Of a DNA stretch of 64,000 nt, positions 36,079-45,069 are shown one piece after another. This stretch comes from Clostridia bacterium. GTDB taxonomy: Bacteria; Bacillota; Clostridia; Christensenellales; Borkfalkiaceae. The stretch spans positions 222,297 to 286,296 of the forward strand of contig JAFYTO010000014.1 in NCBI GenBank assembly GCA_017558825.1, read 5' to 3'. The position numbers and the translations under genes are program-made. The first letter of the stretch is position 1. Every line of letters begins with the position of its first letter. The notes under the pieces are model-generated. The model worked only from the letters and a program-made list of their open reading frames with translations, did no database searches and was not told where the DNA came from.

Positions 36079-37598
36079 CTGCTACTATTACTCCTATAAC
36101 CAACCGCTTCTAAAATATGCTCTGGCAAAATATGTTCGCTAAACGCAAGGTCTGCAATAGTTCTTGCTACTTTTATTATTCTGCTTCTTGCCCTTGCAGA
36201 AAGGTTAAGGCTTTCAAAAGAAGATTTTAAAATATTTTCACACTCAGCGTTTAATTTGCAATATTTTTTAATGTGAATTTCTTTCATTTCAGCATTTGTT
36301 TTAATGCTATCTTCTTTAAATCTTTCAAACTGAATTTTGCGAGCAAATTCAACGCGTTTTCTTACGTCTAAACTGCTCTCTTCTTCTTTTGTAGAAACAA
36401 GGTCACTATAAACAACGCCTTCAACGCCAACTTGAATATCAATTCTATCAAGCAACGGCTCAGACAAGCGTGCACGATATTTTCTAATTTCGCTAACAGT
36501 ACATTTACAAACTTTGTTTTTAGAACCGTAGTTACCGCAAGGACAAGGGTTTAAACTACCGCAAAGCATGAAGCTTGCAGGATATTCAACACTCGCTTTT
36601 GCTCTAGTTACAGTTATAACTCTATCTTCAAGAGGTTGGCGCAAGCATTCTAAAACTTTTCTAGGATATTCCGGCATCTCATCTAAATACAAAACACCGT
36701 TGTGTGCAAGGCTAATAACGCCTGGCATTGCATTAGAACCACCGCCAACGATGGCAACGTGTGAAGCGGTATGGTGTGGAGTCATAAACGGGCGATATTT
36801 AATAATGCCCTCATCATTTCTTAAAACGCCTGCAACGCTGTGAATTTTTGTAGTTTCAAGCGCCTCTTCAAACGACATTTTAGGCATAATAGACGGTATG
36901 CATTTAGCCATCATAGACTTGCCTGCTCCTGGAGGGCCTTCAAAAAGTATATTATGTCCACCTGCTACGGCAACTTCTAACGCTCGCTTAGCAAACGCTT
37001 GACCTTTTACAAAAGATAGGTCGTTTACAAGTGAACTTTCATATAAAGCAGTATCGTAGTTAGAAGATTTAACTGGCTCAAACTCGCCTTTGCCTTGTAA
37101 AAGCGCAACTGCTTCCGTTAAATTTTTTAACGCATAAACTTCAGTTCCTAAAACGTAACTTGCCTCAACAGCATTTTCGTATGGAACAATAAACTTAGTT
37201 GAACCGTTATTTTTAGCACTTATAAGCATTGGTAATAACCCGGAAATAGCACGAATCGTACCGTCAAGCGAAAGTTCGCCAATTAAAACGTAACTATCGT
37301 CTAACCTTTCAGCCTCACTATTTGAAGCAGTTAATATTCCAATGGCAATTGCTAAATCTAAATATGAACCTTGCTTTTTCACGTCAGCAGGGGCAAGGTT
37401 TACCGTCACTTTAACGTTAGGATATTTTTTACCGCTATTTCTTATTGCTGAACGCACTCTTTCTTTTGCCTCTTTAACTGAAGCGTCAGGCAAGCCCACA
37501 ATTTCAAACGATGGTAAGCCGTTTGAAACGTCAACTTCAACGTCAACAGGAAAACCCGTTAAGCCTATTAGTGCGTAACTTTTAACTTTTGCAAGCAT
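36075..37598 (-). CDS. comM: Mg-chelatase-like AAA+ ATPase ComM/YifB
   Basis: Hexameric helicase-like ATPase that promotes branch migration during DNA uptake and recombination. The 507 residues have the N-terminal ChlI-type domain (VDVSNGLPSFEIVGLPD, VTVNLAPADVKKQG), Walker A GPPGAGKSMMAK near 215, Walker B LYLDEMPEY and a Cys-rich loop NPCPCGNYGSKNKVCKC. AAAGGAG eight bases before the ATG at 37596-37598 is preferred over a TTG one codon earlier. It starts the comM-dprA-topA-hslVU-hisS-trxA series. Confidence 0.95.
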   Translation of the reverse strand: MLAKVKSYALIGLTGFPVDVEVDVSNGLPSFEIVGLPDASVKEAKERVRSAIRNSGKKYPNVKVTVNLAPADVKKQGSYLDLAIAIGILTASNSEAERLDDSYVLIGELSLDGTIRAISGLLPMLISAKNNGSTKFIVPYENAVEASYVLGTEVYALKNLTEAVALLQGKGEFEPVKSSNYDTALYESSLVNDLSFVKGQAFAKRALEVAVAGGHNILFEGPPGAGKSMMAKCIPSIMPKMSFEEALETTKIHSVAGVLRNDEGIIKYRPFMTPHHTASHVAIVGGGSNAMPGVISLAHNGVLYLDEMPEYPRKVLECLRQPLEDRVITVTRAKASVEYPASFMLCGSLNPCPCGNYGSKNKVCKCTVSEIRKYRARLSEPLLDRIDIQVGVEGVVYSDLVSTKEEESSLDVRKRVEFARKIQFERFKEDSIKTNAEMKEIHIKKYCKLNAECENILKSSFESLNLSARARSRIIKVARTIADLAFSEHILPEHILEAVGYRSNSSR

Positions 37599-37630
37599 CA
37601 AAAATACTCCTTTGAATAAAAAAATTAGCC

Positions 37631-37658
37631 ATTATACCTAATTTATTTTAAACCACAA
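37631..37658 (-). promoter_or_regulatory. Promoter of the comM operon
   Basis: Minus-strand TTGTGG (37653-37658), 16-base spacer, TATAAT (37631-37636). A second overlapping set TTTACT-17-TAAAAT lies just upstream. Confidence 0.65.
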
Positions 37659-37794
37659 ATTAAAAAAAGTAAACAATTTTCACTAAATTTTCATATCTTT
37701 ATATAGTTATATATAGAAAGCGCGCGCGCATTTTATGCTTTAAATATTATATATTTAATATAAATAAAAATTTTTAAATATTTTTTTATTACTA

Positions 37795-37824
37795 TTTACA
37801 AATTAACTTGCATTGTGTTAAAAT
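37795..37824 (+). promoter_or_regulatory. Promoter of ung, placed for a leaderless transcript
   Basis: TTTACA (37795-37800), 18-base spacer, TAAAAT (37819-37824). The -10 ends only six bases before the ung ATG, so transcription should start at or next to the start codon. Confidence 0.65.
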
Positions 37825-37830
37825 TTACGT

Positions 37831-38493
37831 ATGGTACACATAGGAAACGATTGGGACGGCGTATTACTCCCTCTATTTGAAAGTGAAAATTATAAAAAAA
37901 TTCGCTCGTTTTTAAAAAGCGAATATCAAAACTATACAATTTACCCCAATATGTACGATATATTTAATTGTTTTAAATTAACGCCATATAGTAAGGTAAA
38001 AGTTGTTATACTTGGTCAAGACCCTTATCACGAAGTTGGGCAAGCACAAGGAGTTTGCTTCTCTGTGCCAAACGGCATTAAACTACCGCCCTCACTTCAA
38101 AATATTTTTAAGGAACTAAAAAGCGACCTAGGTTATACTGCGCCTAATTGTGGAGATTTAACAAAATGGGCTAAAGAAGGCGTATTGCTTCTTAACACTG
38201 TTTTAACCGTGCGTGAAGGTCAAGCAAATTCGCATAAAAACTGCGGCTGGATGACATTTACTGATGAGGTCATTAAACTTATATCAAACAAAAAAGAACC
38301 CGTTGTGTTCATTTTATGGGGCGGAAACGCAAGAAGCAAAAAACAACTTATTGCAAAGCATCATCATATAATAGAAAGTGCACACCCTTCCCCACTATCT
38401 GCTTATAACGGCTTTTTTGGTTCAAAACCATTTTCAAAAGCTAACGAATATTTAATTAAAGAAAATTTGGCGCCTATAGATTGGCAGTTATAA
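37831..38493 (+). CDS. ung: Uracil-DNA glycosylase
   Basis: Removes uracil from DNA. The 220 residues contain the water-activating motif GQDPYHEVGQAQG, LLLNTVLTV and the DNA-intercalation loop HPSPLSAYNGFFGSKPF with catalytic His. No Shine-Dalgarno sequence is present, and the promoter -10 lies directly before the ATG, so the mRNA is probably leaderless. It is a single-gene unit, convergent with gpsA. Confidence 0.97.
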   Translation: MVHIGNDWDGVLLPLFESENYKKIRSFLKSEYQNYTIYPNMYDIFNCFKLTPYSKVKVVILGQDPYHEVGQAQGVCFSVPNGIKLPPSLQNIFKELKSDLGYTAPNCGDLTKWAKEGVLLLNTVLTVREGQANSHKNCGWMTFTDEVIKLISNKKEPVVFILWGGNARSKKQLIAKHHHIIESAHPSPLSAYNGFFGSKPFSKANEYLIKENLAPIDWQL

Positions 38494-38500
38494 AAATAAA

Positions 38501-38522
38501 AATTCCGCAAAAATGCGGAATT
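38501..38522. terminator. Bidirectional terminator between ung and gpsA
   Basis: AATTCCGCA and TGCGGAATT arms with an AAAA loop, flanked by A and T runs, between convergent genes. Confidence 0.88.
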
Positions 38523-38530
38523 TTTTATTT

Positions 38531-39487
38531 TTAGAATTCAGTTCTTGAACTGCGTGAAAATAAAGTGTTAAAAGTTTCTATAGGTTCTTTATTTTCATAT
38601 AAAATACTGTAAACAGCATTAGTTATTGGCAATTCTTCGCCGTAAATTTCGCCCAGTTTTTTAAGCGCTTTTACAGTTTCAACGCCTTCAGCGCTCTTTT
38701 CAAACTTTTGGCCTTTAATATACGCTTCACCAAACGTTCTGTTGTGGCTATAACTTGAAAATAAAGTTGTTTCATAATCGCCTAAGTGACAAAGCCCGTA
38801 AGCCGAATGTTCGTTACCGCCCATACGTTTTATAAGCCTACTAATTTCCCTGGCGCCACGAGCCATAAGCGAGCCTTTAAGCGTAGTATATCCACCGCCG
38901 TCAAGCATTCCTGCCGCTATACCAAAAACGTTCTTTGCAGCAGCGCCAATTTCGTTACCAATAATATCATCGCCATAATAAAATCTAATTAAATTACTGC
39001 GGAAATTATCGGCTAAAAATTTGGTTAATTCTTCATTGTAAGCGTCAATTACCATACAATTTGGTTTGCCTAAAACAAATTCTTCAATATGCCCAGGCCC
39101 AAGCCAAACTGCAATGTTATTTTTATTAACGCCGCACTCAATAGCTACTTCTGAAAGCCTTTTACCACTTTCAACTTCCAAGCCTTTCATAGATAAAACT
39201 ACTTTTTGCTCTTTTAAACCAAGTTTAACAAGGTCTAAAAGCACTTGGCGTAGAGATTGGCTTAAAATAGAAATTATAATAATTTCGCTTTTTAAAACGT
39301 CGTTTAAATCTGAAGTAAGCGTTACGCTTTTTTCAAGCGTAACGTACTTATTTTTACCAGTAGTTTTTAAAATTTGATAAGAAGCACCGTCTCCCCTACC
39401 ATATTCAATTACGTTATGACCAAGCTTTGATAGATACCAAGTAATAAAACTACCCCATCTACCACAGCCTACAACCGAAATATTCAT
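38531..39487 (-). CDS. gpsA: Glycerol-3-phosphate dehydrogenase [NAD(P)+]
   Basis: Makes sn-glycerol-3-phosphate for phospholipids. The N-terminal dinucleotide fold opens with SVVGCGRWGSFITW. The catalytic Lys is in EIGAAAKNVFGIAAG near 190, followed by ARGAREISRL and the HNRTFGEAY block. The 318 residues are slightly short but complete. It is last in an operon after a DMT transporter and a YnbB-like lyase; a tight functional link is not obvious. Confidence 0.93.
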   Translation of the reverse strand: MNISVVGCGRWGSFITWYLSKLGHNVIEYGRGDGASYQILKTTGKNKYVTLEKSVTLTSDLNDVLKSEIIIISILSQSLRQVLLDLVKLGLKEQKVVLSMKGLEVESGKRLSEVAIECGVNKNNIAVWLGPGHIEEFVLGKPNCMVIDAYNEELTKFLADNFRSNLIRFYYGDDIIGNEIGAAAKNVFGIAAGMLDGGGYTTLKGSLMARGAREISRLIKRMGGNEHSAYGLCHLGDYETTLFSSYSHNRTFGEAYIKGQKFEKSAEGVETVKALKKLGEIYGEELPITNAVYSILYENKEPIETFNTLFSRSSRTEF

Positions 39488-39499
39488 AATACTCCTAAA

Positions 39500-40537
39500 T
39501 TATTCAGTTAAAATTGCTAATAAAACAATACCTATAAGCGTTGCAAAAATAGCAATATAGTGTTTAATTGATAATTTTTCTTTTAAGAATAACCTACTCC
39601 AAACAACGGAAAGTACGCAGTAAGAAGAAATCATTGGTAAAAATTGTACGTATGGAGATGCAACTACTGCCATATAGAAAATTTGACCAATAGTTTCACA
39701 AACACCGCCTATTATTAAGAATTTGCTAAATGGTACGGCTTTTTTAACGATAGTGCCATCTTCTAAAACTTCTTCTTTATTAATTTTAAAGAAGGCTTGT
39801 TTTTTAACGAATTTAACCCAAATAAATGCAAATATTGCAAAGCAAAGTGAAGTAAATTCAAAAGCAGTATTAGCAGAATAGTCGCTTACAAAAATTTCTA
39901 AATCGTAAACAATTTCATCGCCAACGGTTGCAATAGCGTCTAAGAATAAGTATATGATTGGAATTAAAATTGCAATTAAACTACTTGTATACTTAAAGTC
40001 TTTACCTTGCGTTCTTATCTTTTTAATTTCATCATCTTCGTGATATTCAACGTAGCCAAGCCAAATAATACCAAAAGTAATTAAAACAACGGCTATAATT
40101 TCAAATACACCAAGTGAAACTGGCTCGCTAAATACGCCAAAAGCACCTAAAATTGCAATAAGTAAAAGTGCAAGTGAGCCTGATGCGTTACAAATTGGGC
40201 TTGAAATTGAAAGTTCAATGTATCTTAAACCAACGTAACCAATAACCATTGCAAGTAAGTATAAAAACGCTACCGGCAAGTAGTATAAAAAGTCCATTGG
40301 CTTAAAGTCAGTATAGAAAAAGCTTAACAAGAAAGCATTGTCTAATTCTAAAAGTTTATCTCCTGCAAAATATGTAACAATAAGCGTAATGATAGCGTGT
40401 AAACCCATAATTGCGCCAACGGCAAAAATTACACGCCAATGGCTACTATTATCTTTTTGAACAGTGCCTTTTTTTGAAAAAAGGTCTGAACCACTCCAAC
40501 AAACAAGCGCAATAAGCGCAAAAACAAAATAAATCAT
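39500..40537 (-). CDS. DMT/EamA superfamily transporter
   Basis: A 345-residue membrane protein with about ten hydrophobic helices. It opens with FALIALVCWSGSDLFSKKG and has paired halves typical of drug/metabolite transporters, including YVGLRYIELSISSPICNASGS in the first half and ISSYCVLSVVWSRLFLKEKL in the second. A charged loop of about 30 residues (EYHEDDEIKKIRTQ) splits the halves. Substrate unknown. GGAGG lies eight bases before the ATG. Between the YnbB-like lyase and gpsA. Confidence 0.82.
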   Translation of the reverse strand: MIYFVFALIALVCWSGSDLFSKKGTVQKDNSSHWRVIFAVGAIMGLHAIITLIVTYFAGDKLLELDNAFLLSFFYTDFKPMDFLYYLPVAFLYLLAMVIGYVGLRYIELSISSPICNASGSLALLLIAILGAFGVFSEPVSLGVFEIIAVVLITFGIIWLGYVEYHEDDEIKKIRTQGKDFKYTSSLIAILIPIIYLFLDAIATVGDEIVYDLEIFVSDYSANTAFEFTSLCFAIFAFIWVKFVKKQAFFKINKEEVLEDGTIVKKAVPFSKFLIIGGVCETIGQIFYMAVVASPYVQFLPMISSYCVLSVVWSRLFLKEKLSIKHYIAIFATLIGIVLLAILTE

Positions 40538-40588
40538 AAATAAATCCTCCGTAAATTAATTAAAATTGTTAAAATTTAGGAAAATTTA

Positions 40589-41866
40589 TTAAATATCAAT
40601 TAAATGTTCGTTAAGAAGCTCTTGAACTGAGCGCAAAATGCCAAGTTTTGCGTGGTAGAAAGTTAAACCGCCTTGGAAATATACCGCGTAAGGTGGTCTA
40701 ATAGGTCCGTCTGCCGAAAGTTCTATTGACGAGCCTTGTACAAACGCGCCTGCAGCCATAATAACGTTATGCTCATAGCCTGGCATATATCCCGGAATTG
40801 GAGTAACGTAACTATCAACTGGCGCTGCAGATTGAATACCTTTACAAAAAGCACACATTGCCTTTTCACTATTAAGTTCAACGGCTTGAATAATGTCGTG
40901 CCTACTTTCAGTTGCATTAGGAATTGCTTTAAACCCCAACTTTTGGTAGTAGTTAGCGGCAAAAATTGCCCCTTTAAGCGCACCGGCTGTAACGGTTGGA
41001 GCCATAAAAAAGCCTTGATAGAACTTTTGCATTACACCAAGCGTTGCACCAACCTCTTGCCCAAGACCTGGGGCAGAAAGCCTATACGCGCACCTTTTAA
41101 CAAGTTCGTCTTTACCGCAAATATAACCGCCGATAGGTGCTAAACCACCGCCTGGATTTTTAATGAGTGAGCCAACGGTAAGGTCAGCGCCAACGTCACT
41201 TGGTTCAATAGTTTCAACGAACTCGCCGTAGCAATTGTCAACCATAACTATGAGTTCGGGTTTAATTGACTTAACAAAGGCAATAAGTTCACCTATTTGT
41301 TTAACGGAAAATGTTGGCCTTGTGCTATAACCTTTTGAACGTTGAATAGTTACCATTTTGGTTTTAGCGTTAATTGCTTTTTTAATTCCGTCATAGTCAA
41401 AAGTGCCGTCTTGTAAAAGGTCTACTTGGCTATAAGTAACGCCGTACTCTTTAAGTGAACAAGTTGATTCGCGTATGCCAATAACTTCTTCTAAAGTGTC
41501 ATAAGGAGCGCCAACCGGCGACAATAATTCGTCCCCCGGAAGTAAATTGGCTGAAAGCGCAACCGTTAAAGCGTGAGTTCCACAAGTAATTTGCGGCCTA
41601 ACAAGGGCACTCTCCGTATGAAAAACGTCACTATAAACTTTTTCAAGTTTATCTCTACCAATATCGTCATAGCCATAGCCGGTAGTTGTTTGAAAACAAG
41701 AAACGTCAACACGGTTTTTTTGCATAGCAAGCAAAACTTTGTTTTGGTTATACTCCGCAATTTTGTCAATTTCTTCAAAACGTGGCTTTAATTCGTTTAA
41801 AATGGTTTCGCCCATTTCGTAAACTTTATTTGACACGTTAAGGTCTAAATACATTTGTTTGTTCAT
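40589..41866 (-). CDS. PLP-dependent methionine gamma-lyase-like protein (YnbB family)
   Basis: A 425-residue fold-type I PLP enzyme of the group often labelled aluminium-resistance protein. The probable PLP-binding Lys is in VGSLIKNPGGGLAP near 244, the Asp in MVDNCYGEF near 215, and the cofactor-phosphate region in ITCGTHAL. The C-terminal SADGPIRPPY block is typical of this group. The reaction is not established; carbon-sulfur lyase activity is an inference from the superfamily. AAGGTGA precedes the ATG. An inverted repeat overlaps its promoter. Confidence 0.85.
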   Translation of the reverse strand: MNKQMYLDLNVSNKVYEMGETILNELKPRFEEIDKIAEYNQNKVLLAMQKNRVDVSCFQTTTGYGYDDIGRDKLEKVYSDVFHTESALVRPQITCGTHALTVALSANLLPGDELLSPVGAPYDTLEEVIGIRESTCSLKEYGVTYSQVDLLQDGTFDYDGIKKAINAKTKMVTIQRSKGYSTRPTFSVKQIGELIAFVKSIKPELIVMVDNCYGEFVETIEPSDVGADLTVGSLIKNPGGGLAPIGGYICGKDELVKRCAYRLSAPGLGQEVGATLGVMQKFYQGFFMAPTVTAGALKGAIFAANYYQKLGFKAIPNATESRHDIIQAVELNSEKAMCAFCKGIQSAAPVDSYVTPIPGYMPGYEHNVIMAAGAFVQGSSIELSADGPIRPPYAVYFQGGLTFYHAKLGILRSVQELLNEHLIDI

Positions 41867-41882
41867 AATTCACCTTGGAGTT

Positions 41883-41914
41883 ATTTTAGCATAAATTTGA
41901 CTTTTTAGTCAAAT
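41883..41914 (-). promoter_or_regulatory. Promoter of the YnbB-DMT-gpsA operon with overlapping inverted repeat
   Basis: Minus-strand TTGACT (41907-41912), 18-base spacer, TAAAAT (41883-41888). ATTTGACT (41895-41902) and AGTCAAAT (41907-41914) are perfect inverted copies with a four-base spacer, and one arm contains the -35, so a bound regulator would block the promoter. Confidence 0.65.
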
Positions 41915-41937
41915 ATATATAAGACATAATAAAAAAA

Positions 41938-41953
41938 AGCCACTCTAGGTGGC
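41938..41953 (-). terminator. Terminator after the spoVM-like gene
   Basis: GCCAC and GTGGC arms around a five-base loop; on the minus strand the hairpin is followed by eight T residues. Confidence 0.8.
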
Positions 41954-41958
41954 AAATT

Positions 41959-42030
41959 TTAATTATTTTTTATAAAAATTTTAATTATAGCACGAATAAA
42001 GCGCGGTGGTTTAAAACAAAAAATATGCAT
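41959..42030 (-). CDS. spoVM: SpoVM-like spore-coat anchoring peptide, 23 residues
   Basis: A 23-codon gene with ATG at 42028-42030, TAA at 41959-41961 and an AGGTAGG ribosome site seven bases before the ATG. Laid without gaps on the 26-residue SpoVM of B. subtilis it shares K7, P9, F11 and I15, with R10, I12, I16 and K17 as like-for-like changes: the amphipathic helix and curvature-setting Pro9 of that peptide. It lies directly downstream of rpe; in B. subtilis spoVM is also just beyond rpe. SpoVM sits on the forespore membrane and recruits SpoIVA. This implies a spore-forming ancestry. Short length limits certainty. Confidence 0.75.
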   Translation of the reverse strand: MHIFCFKPPRFIRAIIKIFIKNN

Positions 42031-42070
42031 AACATTACCTACCTTTTACTTTATTATATGAAACGCATAG

Positions 42071-42730
42071 TTATAAAGTTCTTAATGCTTCAATAGCCTC
42101 TTTCATATCTGGAGCATTAAAAACGGTAGAACCAGCAACTATAACGTTTGCGCCCGCTCTTTTTACTTCGCCTACGTTTTCAATAGTAATACCGCCGTCA
42201 ACTTCCAAGTCTATATCTAAACCGCTTTCGTCAATATATTTTTTAACTTGTGCTATTCTTTCAAGTGAGTTAGGAATAAATTTTTGACCGCCAAAACCTG
42301 GGTAAACGGACATAATTAAAATCATATCGCAATATGGCAATAATTCTTTTAAAACGCTAACGTCCGTATCAGGCTTAATTGAAAGACCACTCTTTACGCC
42401 AAAACTTCTAATTTTTTGAAGCAAAGTAGCAATATCTTCACTTGTTGCTTCATAGTGAATTGTAATGTAATCAGAACCTGCTTTTGCAAATTGCTCAATA
42501 TATTTTTCTGGGTTAACAATCATTAAGTGAACGTCTAAAACGCCCGTTGTACCCTTGCGTAAATCACTTACCATTTTAATGCCAAAGTTTAAATTTGGAA
42601 CAAAACTACCGTCCATAACGTCAACGTGAACAAGGTCGGCACCGGCACTTTGCAAGTCTTCAATCGCTTTGCCCATATACATATAGTTTGCTGATAAAAT
42701 TGATGGTGCAATTTTAATATTTTTAGCCAT
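42071..42730 (-). CDS. rpe: Ribulose-phosphate 3-epimerase
   Basis: Interconverts ribulose-5-P and xylulose-5-P in the pentose phosphate pathway. The 219-residue TIM barrel has APSILSANYM, HVDVMDGSFVPN with metal-binding His and Asp, DVHLMI, MSVYPGFGGQKF and EVDGGIT. AAAGGAG before the ATG gives a strong start. It follows rlmN directly; the prpC, prkC and rsgA genes that usually separate them in Firmicutes are missing. Confidence 0.97.
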   Translation of the reverse strand: MAKNIKIAPSILSANYMYMGKAIEDLQSAGADLVHVDVMDGSFVPNLNFGIKMVSDLRKGTTGVLDVHLMIVNPEKYIEQFAKAGSDYITIHYEATSEDIATLLQKIRSFGVKSGLSIKPDTDVSVLKELLPYCDMILIMSVYPGFGGQKFIPNSLERIAQVKKYIDESGLDIDLEVDGGITIENVGEVKRAGANVIVAGSTVFNAPDMKEAIEALRTL

Positions 42731-42781
42731 AAAACACTCCTTTAATATATTTGATATTTTTAGAATTTATCGTAAATTTTA

Positions 42782-43822
42782 CTATTTTTTCAATTCAATA
42801 TAATTACGCCTTAATTGACCGCATGCACCGTCAATATCAGCGCCGTTTAAACGCCTTACAGTAGCAGACAATCCACCCTTTTCAAGTAAGCCAACAAAAG
42901 AATATGCCTCCTTTTCCGTTGTAGATTTTAAACCACTTTCCTTAACCTCGTTAAGCCTTATAACGTTAACGTGGCAAGGCTTGCCTTTAAGCAATTTTAT
43001 AAGTTCGTTTGCACACTCTTTAGTGTCATTTTCCCCTTTAACAAGCGAGTATTCAAATATGTAACGCCTGCCTGTTTTTTCAAAATAATAAGCACACGCT
43101 TTTAAAATTTCCTGTAACGAATAAGCCTTTGCTATAGGCATAAGTTCTTTGCGCTTTTCATCAAATGGTTGATGTAGCGATATGGTTAAATTTACTGGCA
43201 ATCCCTCTTCACTAAACTTGTAAATTTGAGGAACTAAACCACAAGTAGAAAGACTAATATTTCTTAAACTAACGTTAAGCCCTTTATCGCTTGAAACAAG
43301 TTTTAAAAATTTAATAGTATTTTCATAGTTGTCAAAAGGCTCTCCACTGCCCATTAAAACAATGTTTGTTACCGCCCTATTCTTAATTGTTCCGCCATTA
43401 ATTCTATTAACTTTTGCAACGGTAGCAAGCATTTCGCCACTAGTTAAATTTCTAACTAAACCACCTATTCCAGAAGCGCAAAATTTACAACCCATGCGGC
43501 AACCAACTTGCGTTGACAAGCATTGAGTATTGCCGTAATTATTTTTCATATATACGCCTTCAACAATATTGCCGTCACTTAATAAAAACAAATATTTTTC
43601 AGTTCCGTCAACGGAAACTAATTTTTGTTCAACTTTTACGGCACAATTTTCATATTCTAATAAAAGCTTTTCTTTTAAGGCGTTTGAAATGTTGGAAATT
43701 TCACTAATATCAAGTCCACTTGCAAGCGCAGTGTAAATTTGAGAGGCTCTAAACGGTTTTTCACCCAAGCTTTCCATTAAAGCGCACAATTCGTTATATG
43801 ATAAATCTTGTAAAATTTTCAT
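42782..43822 (-). CDS. rlmN: 23S rRNA (adenine2503-C2) methyltransferase RlmN
   Basis: Radical-SAM enzyme that methylates A2503 of 23S rRNA and a tRNA adenine. The 346 residues include the cluster motif CRMGCKFCASG near 110, GSGEPFDNYENTIKF, the resolving Cys in STCGLVPQI, and the C-terminal catalytic Cys in IDGACGQLR. Its ATG shares a base with the rsmB stop (TAATG), indicating translational coupling. Confidence 0.96.
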   Translation of the reverse strand: MKILQDLSYNELCALMESLGEKPFRASQIYTALASGLDISEISNISNALKEKLLLEYENCAVKVEQKLVSVDGTEKYLFLLSDGNIVEGVYMKNNYGNTQCLSTQVGCRMGCKFCASGIGGLVRNLTSGEMLATVAKVNRINGGTIKNRAVTNIVLMGSGEPFDNYENTIKFLKLVSSDKGLNVSLRNISLSTCGLVPQIYKFSEEGLPVNLTISLHQPFDEKRKELMPIAKAYSLQEILKACAYYFEKTGRRYIFEYSLVKGENDTKECANELIKLLKGKPCHVNVIRLNEVKESGLKSTTEKEAYSFVGLLEKGGLSATVRRLNGADIDGACGQLRRNYIELKK

Positions 43823-45069
43823 TATTTTATCCTTTTAAACTTTGCAACGTAAAAACCTGCACCACTTGATAAGTTTGGTAAAAATTGCAAGCCAACGTCT
43901 TGTTTAATATTTGCAAGTGGAGAAGCAATTTCCTCCATTTTAAAATTTTGGTTATCTTTTAAAAATTTTAAAGCAATTTGAACGTTTTCTCGCTTTAAAA
44001 TTGAGCATGTTGAGTAGTAAAGCGAACCACCAACCTTTACGTACTTACAAACGTTATTAAGTATTTTTGTTTGCAAGGCATTTAGTTCGTTAAGCGAGTT
44101 TTTATCTCTATTAAGCTTAATGTCAGGATTATCTTTAATAACCCCCAACCCACTGCACGGCGCATCGCACAAAACAGCGTCAAACGCGCTATCGTACTCA
44201 CTTAAATAAATTGAGCTATCCATACACTTTACAGTTATGTTTTGTTTATTCATACGCTTTGCGTATGAGTTTATAAGCTCAGCACGGTGCTCGTGAAGTT
44301 CACAGGCTGTAACGCTTTCAAATTTATTCGAGAGTAATACCGACTTACCGCCCGGCGCAGCGCAAGCGTCTAACAACTTACCTCCGCCTTCAACAACGTT
44401 ACAAATAGCAACGCTACCAATAGACTGAAAAGTGTAAGTGCCGTTATAAAAATCTTCGTTCATTTTAAAGTTTTTAACTTCAAAACAGTTGCTAAAAGGC
44501 GTTCTTTGATATTCTTTATTTACATTTTTTAAATATTCTTCGCCATTTTCGCCCTCATTAAAGGTTAAAAAAGTGCGTGAAAAATCTTCGCTCATAATAC
44601 TTTCAGCCATTTCTAAACCATAGTCTTTAACAAGTTCATTTACAACAAAAAGTGGATATGAATACTTAATTGACAAGCCTAAATTGCCCTTTTCATCTAA
44701 ATTTACGCCGTTTCTTACGTAATTCCTTAGTATTGCATTTACAAAGCCGGAAGTTCCGCCCTTGCCAAGTTTTTTTATGAGTTCAACACAAGTATCCGTA
44801 ACTAAATACGGAGGAGTATTTAAATAAATTATTGAATATAGCCCAATTTTTAATATTACTTTTATTTTTTGCTTTGGCATTTTTAAGCAAAGTTTAGAAA
44901 TAATATATTCTAAGGTTATATCTTTATCGAGAACACCGTAGCAGATTTTAGTAGTTTGAGCACGGCTAGCCTCCCTTATAGGCGTGTCTAAAAACGCTTG
45001 TTTAACAAACGCCTTTTCTCCATAAACCTTATTCAAAATATTATAACTATCGTAAAAAGTAATAACCAT
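43822..45069 (-). CDS. rsmB: 16S rRNA (cytosine967-C5) methyltransferase RsmB
   Basis: Methylates C967-type cytosine of 16S rRNA. Residues 1-130 are the NusB-like RNA-binding domain. Residues from about 230 are the methyltransferase: LLDACAAPGGKSVLLSN for SAM, then DAPCSGLGVIKDNPDIK and YYSTCSIL carrying the two catalytic Cys. The 415 residues fit the family. TAATG overlaps at both ends couple it to fmt and rlmN. Confidence 0.94.
   Translation of the reverse strand: MVITFYDSYNILNKVYGEKAFVKQAFLDTPIREASRAQTTKICYGVLDKDITLEYIISKLCLKMPKQKIKVILKIGLYSIIYLNTPPYLVTDTCVELIKKLGKGGTSGFVNAILRNYVRNGVNLDEKGNLGLSIKYSYPLFVVNELVKDYGLEMAESIMSEDFSRTFLTFNEGENGEEYLKNVNKEYQRTPFSNCFEVKNFKMNEDFYNGTYTFQSIGSVAICNVVEGGGKLLDACAAPGGKSVLLSNKFESVTACELHEHRAELINSYAKRMNKQNITVKCMDSSIYLSEYDSAFDAVLCDAPCSGLGVIKDNPDIKLNRDKNSLNELNALQTKILNNVCKYVKVGGSLYYSTCSILKRENVQIALKFLKDNQNFKMEEIASPLANIKQDVGLQFLPNLSSGAGFYVAKFKRIK

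Noticed and set aside
37720..37729. GCGCGCGCGC run in an AT-rich divergent promoter region
   Set aside because: Striking in context and possibly able to adopt Z-DNA, but only ten bases long and not clearly tied to either promoter.
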